DNA from: Putridiphycobacter sp045107045
GTDB taxonomy: Bacteria; Bacteroidota; Bacteroidia; Flavobacteriales_D; Crocinitomicaceae
Direction of reading: 5' to 3'
Assembly (NCBI GenBank): GCA_045107045.1
Contig: JBGCFR010000019.1
Coordinates: 22,947 to 86,946 of the forward strand
DNA length: 64,000 bases
In this document: in pieces, positions 24,664-33,151 of the stretch
Numbering within the stretch: position 1 is the first letter of the stretch
Layout of the letters: each line of letters starts with the position of its first letter
The notes under the pieces: generated by a model
Seen by the model: the letters and a program-made list of their open reading frames with translations, nothing else
What the model was told of the DNA's origin: nothing
Databases searched by the model: none
Made by a program: the position numbers and the translations under genes

Positions 24664-25395
24664 TTAAAAAGTATTGAATGTCTTTTGACTTATAAGATTC
24701 ACCCAATTGTCTTCACTTACCGCCATTAAAGTGAAATTATACCGAGAATTTGGCAATAGTTCTGGAAGACCTTTTGTGATATTTAAAACGACATTGGATG
24801 TATCATAAAATGTAAAGTCAGTGTCATACGTATAGGTGCCAGAAATAAAGTTTCCTAGTGTATCTGAAACCACTTGGAAATAAATCACATTTTCCTTAAT
24901 TTTTCCATCTTGCCATTCAAAAGTAGGGGTAATACCGTTTTCTGTAGTAGTCAATATGACGCTATTATATTCCGTAGGTTTTACATTGTTCTTGAGTCTA
25001 ATTGGAGTGCAGGTGTGCAATTTTCCAGGTGTCTCATAAGTGACAACCCCCATACGTTCCCCATCAAAATTGGTATTTTTAAATTTATGTAAGTATCCGC
25101 CAAAAACGGGTTGTTGCGGCAATTCCTTTTCAAAGTATTTAGAAAAGTCAGATGAATCGGCTAAATCCTCACATTCAAAGTACCGATAATTATAAGCCCC
25201 ATTAATCGGATAGAAAAAAACATCAGTTGGGTAGGTTGTGTTGCTTGATAATGGTGATTGACTCGCCGCACACCCAATTAAATCGGCCTGCTCAAGTGCT
25301 TTATTTTCATCTATATAATAACTTAAACTACTTTTGGCTTTTTTTTTGTTACATGATACAGCAAGTACCAATAAAAAAATGGTTAGAAATCGCAT
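24664..25395 (-). CDS. Hypothetical lipoprotein
   Basis: A 243-residue protein with a lipoprotein signal (RFLTIFLLVLAVSCNKKK). The mature chain contains five Cys-poor beta-rich stretches; GCAASQSPLSSNTTYPTDVF and a late LPELLPNSRYNFTLMAVSED are the clearest segments. The final part (FYDTSNVVLNITKGLPELLP) has the strand pattern of a fibronectin-III-like fold, but this is only suggestive. It is immediately upstream of the acyltransferase gene on the same strand and may be transcribed with it. Function unknown. Confidence 0.65.
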   Translation of the reverse strand: MRFLTIFLLVLAVSCNKKKAKSSLSYYIDENKALEQADLIGCAASQSPLSSNTTYPTDVFFYPINGAYNYRYFECEDLADSSDFSKYFEKELPQQPVFGGYLHKFKNTNFDGERMGVVTYETPGKLHTCTPIRLKNNVKPTEYNSVILTTTENGITPTFEWQDGKIKENVIYFQVVSDTLGNFISGTYTYDTDFTFYDTSNVVLNITKGLPELLPNSRYNFTLMAVSEDNWVNLISQKTFNTF

Positions 25396-25411
25396 AAAAA
25401 AGATCTTTTAC

Positions 25412-25419
25412 CAAAGGTA
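25412..25419 (-). promoter_or_regulatory. -7 promoter box for the 24664-25395 lipoprotein
   Basis: The minus strand reads TACCTTTG, an exact TAnnTTTG match, 17 bases before the start codon. It may also serve the acyltransferase gene downstream. No -33 TTG at good spacing. Confidence 0.4.
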
Positions 25420-25501
25420 CACTATTTCTATTTGAAGACTTTTTAAAGTTTTTTGATATTAATGATTAAATTGGAATGCTATTAAATACTAAATTGAAAT
25501 T

Positions 25502-26527
25502 ATGAAAAAGGGATACATTATTTTATTTGGATTATTGTTAATTGGAGTGGTAGCCTGCAAGCAATCGGTATATTTAACCATTACCCAACCACCAGCCATT
25601 TATTTAACACCTGACTATACTACAGCCTCTGTTGTGAATCGGTCAGTAAGTTCAGGGAAGAAGTCAAAAATTATAGATATCCTTGAAAAAGGCGTGACTC
25701 TAGAAGGGAATTTGGATGTGAAAGGCGCTGAAAAAACAATACAAGGTTTGTTTGATAAGTTAAAGGCTAATCAGCAATTGGAACAACTTGAATTATTAGA
25801 TAGTTTAAAAGTGTTGGATGGTGGTATTAATTCCTTTCCAGTGCCTTTAAGTTGGGATGAAGTTGAAGCCTTATGTAGAGGCAATAATTCAAGGTTGTTA
25901 TTCTCTTTGGAGATTTATGACACGGATACGAAAGTTGACTATGCCACCACAAAAACAACCCAAAATACGCCTTTAGGACCAGTTCCTTTGCTAAGATACA
26001 CTGCCACCGTAGCCACTGTTATAAAAATGGGATGGAGAATATATGATCCGAGCCAAAAAATAATTTTAGATGAATTTAGAATGTCTGACCAAATGACAAA
26101 TACGGGTAGTGGACTAACCCCTGTGAATGCTTTGGCCGCTGTACTAAATAGAGAACAAAGCGTACTTAATTTAAGCAGGTTAATGGCAGCTGATTATGCT
26201 GAACGATTATTAGAACACCGTATTAGAGTTTGGCGAACGTATTATAAATCTGGTAGCAATAAATTGAAGATGGCCAGAAGAAAAGCAGTCATTAATGATT
26301 GGGAAGGAGCTGCTGAACTTTGGAGCCAGGACATGGAAACGGCTAAAAAGCGAAAAGTAATAGGCAGGGCTACCTACAATATGGCTATTTACGAAGAAGT
26401 GAATGGTAACCTTGAAAAAGCATTAGAGTATGCAAAAAAAGCATATGGCGATTATAATGTTAAAATAGCAAGAGACTATGTGGTGAAGTTGGAGAGAAGA
26501 TTAAACCAGCAACAGTATATTAAGTAG
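25502..26527 (+). CDS. DUF6340-like lipoprotein with TPR-type C-terminus
   Basis: A 341-residue protein with a lipoprotein signal (IILFGLLLIGVVACKQS). The following VYLTITQPPAIYLTPDYTTA and VVNRSVSSGKKSKIIDILEK resemble the Bacteroidota DUF6340 lipoproteins. The C-terminal third (about 245-335) is helical with tetratricopeptide-like pairs (DWEGAAELWSQDMETAKKRK and GNLEKALEYAKKAYGDYN). Proteins of this type are envelope-located and of unknown function. It is followed by a bidirectional terminator shared with sucD. Confidence 0.72.
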   Translation: MKKGYIILFGLLLIGVVACKQSVYLTITQPPAIYLTPDYTTASVVNRSVSSGKKSKIIDILEKGVTLEGNLDVKGAEKTIQGLFDKLKANQQLEQLELLDSLKVLDGGINSFPVPLSWDEVEALCRGNNSRLLFSLEIYDTDTKVDYATTKTTQNTPLGPVPLLRYTATVATVIKMGWRIYDPSQKIILDEFRMSDQMTNTGSGLTPVNALAAVLNREQSVLNLSRLMAADYAERLLEHRIRVWRTYYKSGSNKLKMARRKAVINDWEGAAELWSQDMETAKKRKVIGRATYNMAIYEEVNGNLEKALEYAKKAYGDYNVKIARDYVVKLERRLNQQQYIK

Positions 26528-26604
26528 TATTTAGTTAATAGTTATTCAATTGCTAGTTGTTTTTAGAGTCGTAAGTTATTTCTTAAAACAAATTTTATTG
26601 CATT

Positions 26605-26643
26605 AAAAAAGGAGCATTGACAAATTGTCTGTGCTCCTTTTTT
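26605..26643. terminator. Bidirectional terminator between the DUF6340-like gene and sucD
   Basis: AAAAAAGGAGCA and TGCTCCTTTTTT form the stem around a loop that itself contains GACAAATTGTC. A-runs and T-runs flank both sides, so it can serve both converging genes. Confidence 0.8.
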
Positions 26644-26664
26644 AATTAATTTATCTTTTATAGA

Positions 26665-27543
26665 TTATGCAGTAACGCCTAATACTTCAGCCATCTTTTT
26701 TCCGATTTCAGCTGGAGAATCTACCACATGAACACCACAAGAACGTAAAATTCTTTTCTTAGCTTCTGCCGTATCATCTTCACCTCCGACTATAGCACCA
26801 GCATGCCCCATTGTTCGTCCTGCAGGTGCAGTCACACCAGCAATAAACCCAACAACAGGTTTAGTACCATTGGCTTTAATCCATTCAGCTGCCTGAGCTT
26901 CTAAATTACCACCAATCTCTCCAATCATTACTATACCTTCAGTCTCATCATCTGCCATTAATAATTGAACCGCTTCTTTAGTAGTGGTACCAATAATCGG
27001 ATCACCACCTATACCAATTGCTGTAGTTACACCCATACCAGCTTTTACCACTTGGTCAGCTGCTTCGTATGTTAAAGTACCAGACTTAGACACAATTCCA
27101 ATTTTACCTTTTTTAAAGATAAAGCCTGGCATAATGCCAACCTTAGCACCATCAGCAGTAATAACACCTGGGCAATTAGGGCCAATTAAAGTACAATCAT
27201 GTGCTGAAATATATTCCTTAGCAATAATCATATCTTTTACTGGAATCCCTTCCGTAATGGCAATTATTACTTTAATGCCAGCATCAGCTGCTTCCATGAT
27301 AGCATCAGCTGCAAAAGCTGGAGGCACAAATAAAATACTGACATCAGCACCAGTTTTAGCCACTGCATCAGCAACCGAATTAAATACTGGACGATCAAGA
27401 TGAGATTGTCCACCTTTACCTGGCGTCACTCCACCAACCACATTGGTTCCAAATTCAATCATCTGGCCAGCGTGAAAGGTACCTTCACCACCTGTAAAAC
27501 CTTGTACTATTACTTTGGAATCTTTATTTACTAATACTGACAT
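26665..27543 (-). CDS. sucD: Succinate--CoA ligase subunit alpha
   Basis: A 292-residue subunit of the tricarboxylic-acid-cycle enzyme that interconverts succinyl-CoA and succinate with formation of a nucleoside triphosphate. It shows the CoA-binding start IVQGFTGGEGTFHAGQMIEF, GGVTPGKGGQ, IGPNCPGVI and the phosphohistidine site GRTMGHAGAIVGG near residue 246. Length is normal. The beta subunit gene sucC is not in the window; separated sucC and sucD are not rare in this phylum. It is a single-gene unit with its own promoter and terminator. Confidence 0.96.
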   Translation of the reverse strand: MSVLVNKDSKVIVQGFTGGEGTFHAGQMIEFGTNVVGGVTPGKGGQSHLDRPVFNSVADAVAKTGADVSILFVPPAFAADAIMEAADAGIKVIIAITEGIPVKDMIIAKEYISAHDCTLIGPNCPGVITADGAKVGIMPGFIFKKGKIGIVSKSGTLTYEAADQVVKAGMGVTTAIGIGGDPIIGTTTKEAVQLLMADDETEGIVMIGEIGGNLEAQAAEWIKANGTKPVVGFIAGVTAPAGRTMGHAGAIVGGEDDTAEAKKRILRSCGVHVVDSPAEIGKKMAEVLGVTA

Positions 27544-27568
27544 ATGTTTTCTTAATTATTTTCGAGTT

Positions 27569-27599
27569 CAAAAATATAGCTTTGATTTGTTTATAACAA
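27569..27599 (-). promoter_or_regulatory. Bacteroidota-type promoter of sucD
   Basis: On the minus strand TTG (27599-27597) is followed after 20 bases by TATTTTTG (27576-27569), a full TAnnTTTG match. It lies 25 bases before the sucD start. Confidence 0.6.
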
Positions 27600-27688
27600 G
27601 GTTTTTGATTGATTTTATTCACAATTTAAAAGTGATTAATAATTGCATCACCATTGATACCCTTTATACGGTCATAAAGGTTTTCAAT

Positions 27689-27719
27689 TTGATTTCAGCT
27701 ATGGCAATTCATACCTTTG
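27689..27719 (+). promoter_or_regulatory. Bacteroidota-type promoter of the dps gene
   Basis: TTG (27689-27691), 20 bases, then TACCTTTG (27712-27719), a complete match to the phylum consensus. The ATG at 27717 lies inside the -7 box, so translation must start at 27735. Confidence 0.65.
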
Positions 27720-27734
27720 TTTAAAACAAATGTT

Positions 27735-28202
27735 ATGAGAAACAATATAGGATTAGACCAAGCAAAATCAAAAGAACTAGCGATACAATTAAACGATTTA
27801 TTAGCCAATTATCAACTTTTCTATCAAAATTTAAGAGGCTTTCATTGGAACATTAAGGGTCCAAAGTTTTTTGAATTACATCTTAAGTTTGAAGAGTTAT
27901 ATAATGATGCAGTTATTAAAGTTGACGAAATAGCAGAACGTGTCTTAACACTAGGAGAAACACCCTTGCATACCATGGAAAGCTATGTCGCACAATCTGA
28001 AATCAAATCCATTAAAAGTGATAATATTCAAGTAGAAGCAGTAGGGCATGTGATTGATAATTTTTCAACCCTTATCAAAAAAGAACGATTGATTTTAGAC
28101 TTATCTGGTGATGCTAATGACGAAGGTACCAATAGCCTAATGAGTGACTATATTTCTCAGTCCGAAAAAACAGTCTGGATGCTGTCTTCTTTTATGAGGT
28201 AG
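27735..28202 (+). CDS. dps: Dps-family DNA-protection / ferritin-like protein
   Basis: A 155-residue ferritin-like four-helix protein. Members store iron, consume peroxide and often coat DNA under starvation. The ferroxidase residues are visible: LRGFHWNIKGPKFFELHLKFEEL, in which His and the downstream E-x-x-Y-N-D-A-x-x-x-x-D-E-I-A-E-R segment (EELYNDAVIKVDEIAERVL) sit at the dimer interface. Length is typical of Dps. The start was set at 27735 because the promoter -7 box covers the upstream ATG. A strong terminator follows. Confidence 0.9.
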   Translation: MRNNIGLDQAKSKELAIQLNDLLANYQLFYQNLRGFHWNIKGPKFFELHLKFEELYNDAVIKVDEIAERVLTLGETPLHTMESYVAQSEIKSIKSDNIQVEAVGHVIDNFSTLIKKERLILDLSGDANDEGTNSLMSDYISQSEKTVWMLSSFMR

Positions 28203-28225
28203 TAGTATTTAAATTAGTAAATTTT

Positions 28226-28263
28226 AAAAAATGCGGTTCGTTTAGTCTAACCGCATTTTTTTT
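28226..28263 (+). terminator. Rho-independent terminator of dps
   Basis: AAAAATGCGGTT pairs with AACCGCATTTTT around a 10-base loop and is followed by further T, 24 bases after the stop codon. Confidence 0.85.
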
Positions 28264-28466
28264 ACCTTAACCGATTCTAAGCGTTAAATAACGGAAAGGT
28301 GAAAATGTTTATAGTTCACGTTTCGAATTCTAAATGTTTAATAATTAATTTTTTATATTTGTTTTAACCTGATAATTCAATTTTTAAAATTGAGAGGTGT
28401 TTTTATTGGGTTCTTAACAATAATTTGAAAAGAGATATTTATCTTTATCAACTCAATTTCACTGCT

Positions 28467-28730
28467 ATGAAATTATTAATGAAAACATTGTGTCTGACAG
28501 TCTCAATCTTTTTATGCAGTTTTGCTTCAGCAACTACTAGAATAGTGACTAACACACTCGACTCTGGTGCTGGATCTCTGAGAACTATCATAGGAATGTC
28601 TTGGTGGAATGATACGATTCGTTTTTGCCTACATTAATTAAACGGAGCAAATGATACTATCAAATCAATGAGAATTGCATCAACGTTAACAGGCCATTAA
28701 CAATCAGTAATAATAAACCTTATAGACTAA
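28467..28730 (+). pseudogene. Remnant of a beta-helix adhesin-type gene
   Basis: An ATG at 28467 gives a good signal peptide (MKTLCLTVSIFLCSFASATT), then TRIVTNTLDSGAGSLRTII and a stop at 28635-28637. That segment is the standard opening of large beta-helix surface proteins (V-T-N-x-x-D-S-G-x-G-S-L-R-x-x-I). Past the stop, other frames still read NGANDTI and PLTISNNKP, as in intact relatives, so the coding text continues with frameshifts. A TATATTTG -7 box lies at 28354-28361. I read this as a truncated, decayed gene; a short expressed secreted peptide is the alternative. Confidence 0.55.
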
Positions 28731-28731
28731 C

Positions 28732-29238
28732 ATGAAAATTCTTGAAACAGAAAGGTTATACTTAAGAGAAATGACTCCCAATGATGCTGAAAATGCCTAT
28801 CGTTTAAATTTGGATTGGGATAATATTAAATATACTGGGGACGTTCCATTTGAAAGCATTCAAGAGGCCAAAGCGTTTTTAGAAAATTACACGAGCTATA
28901 AAATTGATGGGTTTGGCAGATGGGCAGTTATTGAAAAAAGCTCGAATGAATTTTTAGGATGGTGTGGTCTTAAATTCACACCCGAACTAGATGAATATGA
29001 TATTGGATTTAGGTTATTTAAAAAACATTGGAGTAAAGGTATTGCCACCGAATCCGCTAAAGCTTGTATTGACTATGGATTTACAAAAATAGGACTCACT
29101 CGAATTGTTGGCCGTGCCATGACCGAAAATGTGGGATCAATCAGGGTGCTTGAAAAAATTGGGTTGGTATATAAAGATAATTATAGTTTTGAAGGCGAAT
29201 CGGGCGTGATTTACGAAATAAAAAAACTGAAATACTGA
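28732..29238 (+). CDS. GNAT N-acetyltransferase, RimJ/RimL type
   Basis: A 168-residue acetyl-CoA-dependent transferase. It begins ILETERLYLREMTPNDAENA and contains WAVIEKSSNEFLGWCGL, YDIGFRLFKKHWSKGIATES with the acetyl-CoA pyrophosphate loop, and VGRAMTENVGSIRVLEKIG. This layout is that of the RimJ/RimL subgroup, which acetylates ribosomal protein termini or small molecules. The actual substrate cannot be told. It stands alone after the adhesin remnant. Confidence 0.88.
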   Translation: MKILETERLYLREMTPNDAENAYRLNLDWDNIKYTGDVPFESIQEAKAFLENYTSYKIDGFGRWAVIEKSSNEFLGWCGLKFTPELDEYDIGFRLFKKHWSKGIATESAKACIDYGFTKIGLTRIVGRAMTENVGSIRVLEKIGLVYKDNYSFEGESGVIYEIKKLKY

Positions 29239-29367
29239 CATCATAATATAACTGATTAAAACGAGAGTTTGAAAAATTAAAATAGTTGAAATAACAAGTA
29301 AAATTCACTAAGAATACTTTTCAATATAAATGCCTAATTTTACAAAGCGTTAAGTCAATTCGAAAAA

Positions 29368-30417
29368 ATGAAAAAGATATTTATATTAATTATCATTGGT
29401 TTAGGCTTTACCAATTCATGTCAAAAGGGCAAGACCTCAATTTGCAATGTTGATCATAAGCGCTTGACAAACTGCGTGAATTTCTATTGTGGCAATGTTA
29501 TAGATCTTAACAAGCTAAATAGCAATACTAATTACAATAAAATAGCTGGTAGTCAATTCAATAGTGTAACTGCTGAAAATATAATGAAACCGGAATTTCT
29601 TCATCCTAGCAAGAGCAACTATAATTGGATTGAAGCAGATCAATTAGCAGACTATTGTACGTCCAATTCTAAGCGGCTACACGGGCATACTTTGATTTGG
29701 CACCAACAGCTTCCGCAGTGGATGATAAATTTTGAAGGATCCAAGGCAGATTGGGAAAATATGATGAAAGAACATATATTTCAAATAGCAAACCATTTTA
29801 AAGGTAAAGTAAGTAGTTGGGATGTAGTTAACGAAGCATTTAATGAGGATGGAACACTCCGGAACTCAATTTGGAAAAAAAACATTGGTAGCACATATAT
29901 CGAAAAAGCTTTTCAATTTGCTCATGAAGCAGACCCAGATGCCAAGTTGTTTTACAATGACTACTCCTTGGTATTAAATCCAATAAAGCGAAAAGCAGTG
30001 CTTACTTTCATTAATAGTTTAAGATTAAAAGGAGTTCCTATTGATGGCATTGGAATGCAAATGCACATATTTAATGGTTTTCCTGAAAATATTGAAATAT
30101 CAAATGCAATTGATGATATTTGGAAGAATGGTTATTTAGTGCATATTTCGGAATTAGACATTTCTTTAAATCCCCTTTCCGCGCAAATGCAAGAGGCTCC
30201 TCAAAAGGAACTTGAAAGACAAGCTGAAAAATATTTGTATATTTTTAAATCTTTTGATAAAATTCCAGATAAATATAAGTTTGGAATAACCATTTGGGGT
30301 GTTGGGGATGATGATTCTTGGATCCGGAGTTATTTCAATAGAGATGACCACCCTTTATTATTTGATGATAATTATCAACCCAAACCTGCGTTTTGTAAAC
30401 TGATTTCAAACTTATGA
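29368..30417 (+). CDS. Endo-1,4-beta-xylanase-like lipoprotein, GH10
   Basis: A 349-residue glycoside hydrolase family 10 enzyme with a lipoprotein signal (IIIGLGFTNSCQKG). Both catalytic glutamates are present: the acid/base in SSWDVVNEAFNE (Glu156) and the nucleophile in HISELDISL (Glu262). HGHTLIWHQQLPQW and FYNDYS are further family marks. GH10 enzymes cut xylan backbones. There is no carbohydrate-binding module and no SusC/SusD pair or other glycan-use gene nearby, so it is not part of a visible polysaccharide locus. It overlaps the next start by 4 bases. Confidence 0.92.
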   Translation: MKKIFILIIIGLGFTNSCQKGKTSICNVDHKRLTNCVNFYCGNVIDLNKLNSNTNYNKIAGSQFNSVTAENIMKPEFLHPSKSNYNWIEADQLADYCTSNSKRLHGHTLIWHQQLPQWMINFEGSKADWENMMKEHIFQIANHFKGKVSSWDVVNEAFNEDGTLRNSIWKKNIGSTYIEKAFQFAHEADPDAKLFYNDYSLVLNPIKRKAVLTFINSLRLKGVPIDGIGMQMHIFNGFPENIEISNAIDDIWKNGYLVHISELDISLNPLSAQMQEAPQKELERQAEKYLYIFKSFDKIPDKYKFGITIWGVGDDDSWIRSYFNRDDHPLLFDDNYQPKPAFCKLISNL

Positions 30418-30875
30418 TTAGACTTATATTTCTATTGCCATTCTTCCTATTGTCAAAAACTATAATGGCTCAGCTTTCAATTGGATATTATCCTATTCAA
30501 TCAGAAATTTCGTTTAGCACAAACTCGGACCGCCTTATTTGGGGTGACTTACGAATTGCAACTAATACATTTTTCGGAAATATAACAACGGAACCGATTC
30601 TAATGGCTAACTTAAAAAGAAATGAAAAGGTAAATTTTTACGGAGGAGTAGGGATGAATTTTAACTTCCTTAATGCAGCTAGCAATATCTCCATTATAAA
30701 TGGTTATTCTTTGCATATCGGATCAAGAATTAAGCCTCTAAAAAAGTTAAGCAACCTCCAAATTATTTTTGAAGTTTCTCCATACATGAATAGTGAGTTT
30801 GATGGTGGATTACTGCGAACTAGACTAGGTTTGGCATATCAATTTGGGAAAAAAAGGAAACATATTAGTGGATAA
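30414..30875 (+). CDS. Small outer-membrane beta-barrel-like protein
   Basis: A 153-residue protein with a signal peptide (FLLPFFLLSKTIMAQ). The mature part is a series of alternating beta strands (LRIATNTFFGNITTEPILMA, VNFYGGVGMNFNFL, LIIFEVSPYM-like NLQIIFEVSPYM) and ends with a strand LRTRLGLAYQFGKKRKHISG. This looks like a short outer-membrane barrel or half-barrel. It is translationally coupled to the xylanase gene (ATGA-type overlap), so it may help anchor or export it; that is inference. Confidence 0.65.
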   Translation: MIRLIFLLPFFLLSKTIMAQLSIGYYPIQSEISFSTNSDRLIWGDLRIATNTFFGNITTEPILMANLKRNEKVNFYGGVGMNFNFLNAASNISIINGYSLHIGSRIKPLKKLSNLQIIFEVSPYMNSEFDGGLLRTRLGLAYQFGKKRKHISG

Positions 30876-30996
30876 AAATTGAAAACTTATATGATGATTT
30901 CAATCGTTGACTGTATTTGCTTTTTTGCTGCCTTAGTATTAATATCACCAAATCAGTCAAGGCAAAATTTAATTTAAAACTATTCAGATAATTTAA

Positions 30997-31596
30997 ATGA
31001 ACATCAATAAAGAGGCTATTCAATCATACTCAAACTCTTTGTTAAATACATATAGCGATTTAGCACCAGAAGAATTAAGTTTTATACTAAATGAAGTGAC
31101 CATAACCAAATTAGATAAAAAAGCATTCTATCTAAATGCTGGAGAAGTGCAGCAGAGTATGGGATTTATTTTTAAAGGCTTATTAAGGAGTTACTATATT
31201 GATGAGGCCGGAAAAGAAATAACCGTTTCTTTTATTAAGGAGAATGCCTATGCATCCGATTATAGTGCATTTTTAAGTAGTAAACCATCAAAGTTCTATA
31301 TTCAAGCGCTTGAGCCTTGTATCTTAGTTAATTTAACTCATTTGTCCATGCAGGAATGTTATGCTAGATTTAAAAATTTTGAAAAGTATGGTAGGTTGGT
31401 CGCTGAGAGTATTCTTGTAAATAGACATAATAGAATTGAGAGTTTTTTATTCGAAAATGCAGAAGATAGGTATTTAAATTTTGTTGAACAAAATGAGGGA
31501 TTATTGAATCGAATATCTCTGACTCATTTAGCCTCATACCTTGGAATTGAGCGTCAATCACTGACTCGAATCAGAAAAAAATTGCTTAAAAAATGA
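30997..31596 (+). CDS. Crp/Fnr-family transcription regulator (first of two)
   Basis: A 199-residue protein with a cyclic-nucleotide-binding-like beta-roll (about 35-120; LNAGEVQQSMGFIFKGLLRS, GKEITVSFIKENAYASDYSA). The C-terminal helix-turn-helix is ISLTHLASYLGIERQSLTRI. Bacteroidota members of this type mostly lack the classical cAMP or iron-sulfur residues, and none is seen here, so the signal is unknown. It stands before the alpha/beta hydrolase gene and may control it. A paralogue lies at 36374-36961. Confidence 0.85.
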   Translation: MNINKEAIQSYSNSLLNTYSDLAPEELSFILNEVTITKLDKKAFYLNAGEVQQSMGFIFKGLLRSYYIDEAGKEITVSFIKENAYASDYSAFLSSKPSKFYIQALEPCILVNLTHLSMQECYARFKNFEKYGRLVAESILVNRHNRIESFLFENAEDRYLNFVEQNEGLLNRISLTHLASYLGIERQSLTRIRKKLLKK

Positions 31597-31662
31597 TTTC
31601 GACACATATGTGTCAGGTTTAAAACCGGAAATATGTGGAATTTTGGATTATTATTAATTTAT

Positions 31663-32592
31663 ATGAAAATGATACGATTCAAAAATAGCAAACTTGTAAT
31701 TTACAAATTATTAATTGGTGTAACCTTGGTCAATCTTGTCTATTCTTGCAGTATGAGCTGGACATTTCATAGACCGAATAAAATGCCAAATTTGGAAGTA
31801 TTAGAGAATTATTCATTTGAAATAAATAATGATATTGTACGATTGAAATATGATAAAATTAATGACGAAATCATTTTTATTGATAGTAATAGAAATAAAT
31901 TGCCCAGAGATTATACTATTAAAAGTGAGTTTTTCAAGAGTGCTAGCGGAAATGAATTAAATGGCTGGTTACTGACACCCAAAAATGTAAAACCTAAAAC
32001 CACTATTTTGCAATTTCATGGAAGTGGAGGAAATTTAATATTTCATCAAAACCTAATTGAACCTCTAGTAGAACAAGGGTTTCAAGTTTTTTGTTTTGAT
32101 TATAGTGGCTACGGATTGTCAAATGGGAAAGCAACCCGAAAAAACGTTGAACTTGATGCGTATTCTGCATTTGAACATGTCTTAAAAAAAACAGAAGTCA
32201 AAGGTACTAATCTTGTTCTGTATGGACAGTCGTATGGGGGATACCTTGCTGCTGTGGTGGGCACAGAAAATCAACAGAAAATCAAAGCAATGGTTCTGGA
32301 AGCAGCCTTCACTTCTCACAAAGCTGAAGCTGCTTATACTGTGCCAGTTATAGGTTATATAGTAAAAAACGGAAAAACAACGACAACAAAAAAAATAAAA
32401 GAATACCGTAAACCCCTACTTATTATACATAGTATAGATGATAAAAGGACGCCGTTTAAAATGGGAGAGAAAATATACGATAATGCTAATGATGTTAAAG
32501 AACTATTTAAAATTGACAAGGGGCATTGTCAAGGATTGACTTACTATTCCAAAGAGATTACAGTCAAAATAGAAAATATGTTAGCCAACTAA
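31663..32592 (+). CDS. Alpha/beta hydrolase, lipoprotein-anchored
   Basis: A protein of about 309 residues. From ATG 31663 the N-terminus has a hydrophobic segment ending in a lipobox-like LVNLVYSCSM, so it is probably membrane-anchored outside the cytoplasm; an ATG at 31633 would add ten residues. The hydrolase core shows ILQFHGSGGNLIFHQN, FDYSGYGLSNGKATR, the nucleophile elbow YGQSYGG, SIDDKRTPF with the acidic residue, and KGHCQG with the His. The type resembles serine esterases/peptidases of the YqiA/FrsA-like sort. Substrate unknown. Confidence 0.85.
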   Translation: MKMIRFKNSKLVIYKLLIGVTLVNLVYSCSMSWTFHRPNKMPNLEVLENYSFEINNDIVRLKYDKINDEIIFIDSNRNKLPRDYTIKSEFFKSASGNELNGWLLTPKNVKPKTTILQFHGSGGNLIFHQNLIEPLVEQGFQVFCFDYSGYGLSNGKATRKNVELDAYSAFEHVLKKTEVKGTNLVLYGQSYGGYLAAVVGTENQQKIKAMVLEAAFTSHKAEAAYTVPVIGYIVKNGKTTTTKKIKEYRKPLLIIHSIDDKRTPFKMGEKIYDNANDVKELFKIDKGHCQGLTYYSKEITVKIENMLAN

Positions 32593-32618
32593 ATATAAAC
32601 CATTTCTACTAAATAAAA

Positions 32619-33068
32619 ATGAAAATTATAAAAGCGGTCAGTACTGACCCAATAGAATTAACTGCATTGACGATAGAATCAAAATCACACTGGGATTATT
32701 CTTCCAAACAAATTGAAAGTTGGAAAGATAGTTTAACTATTTCCCCTGAATATATTTGTCAAGGTAATGTATACAAATTGATTGATAATAATGATTTGAT
32801 AGGGTACTATTCCTATATTGTATTGACTCCTAAAAAGGTGAAATTGGATAACATTTTTATCAAACCTATTTTTATTGGAAAGGGTTATGGCAAAATAATG
32901 ATGAATCACCTTTTCGAATTGTTAAAATCCAATGATTATGAGCGAATTGTGCTAGAAGCTGATTCGAATGTGGAAACGTTTTATCGCCACTTTGGATTTA
33001 AGGTCATTGGAAGGTTAGAAAGTTCAATAAAAAATAGATTCTTACCAATTATGGAATTAGAATTATAA
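32619..33068 (+). CDS. GNAT-family N-acetyltransferase
   Basis: A 149-residue acetyltransferase of the GNAT superfamily. The opening KAVSTDPIELTALTIESKSH is the usual first strand and helix, followed by VKLDNIFIKPIFIGKGYGKI with the acetyl-CoA loop (G-K-G-Y-G-K), and LEADSNVETFYRHFGFKVIG as the last fold element. It acts in the cytoplasm on an unknown amine. It starts 26 bases after the hydrolase gene. Confidence 0.87.
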   Translation: MKIIKAVSTDPIELTALTIESKSHWDYSSKQIESWKDSLTISPEYICQGNVYKLIDNNDLIGYYSYIVLTPKKVKLDNIFIKPIFIGKGYGKIMMNHLFELLKSNDYERIVLEADSNVETFYRHFGFKVIGRLESSIKNRFLPIMELEL

Positions 33069-33151
33069 AATAAAAAGTCTATATGAGGAAACCTTGCAGG
33101 AATCCAACGGTACTAGTAATAAATGAGCTTTAGTTAAAAAGTAAATTAAGT

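Noticed and set aside
27515..27724. Plus-strand reading frame across the sucD-dps intergenic region
   Set aside because: It overlaps the sucD start and both divergent promoters; its sequence has no recognisable features.
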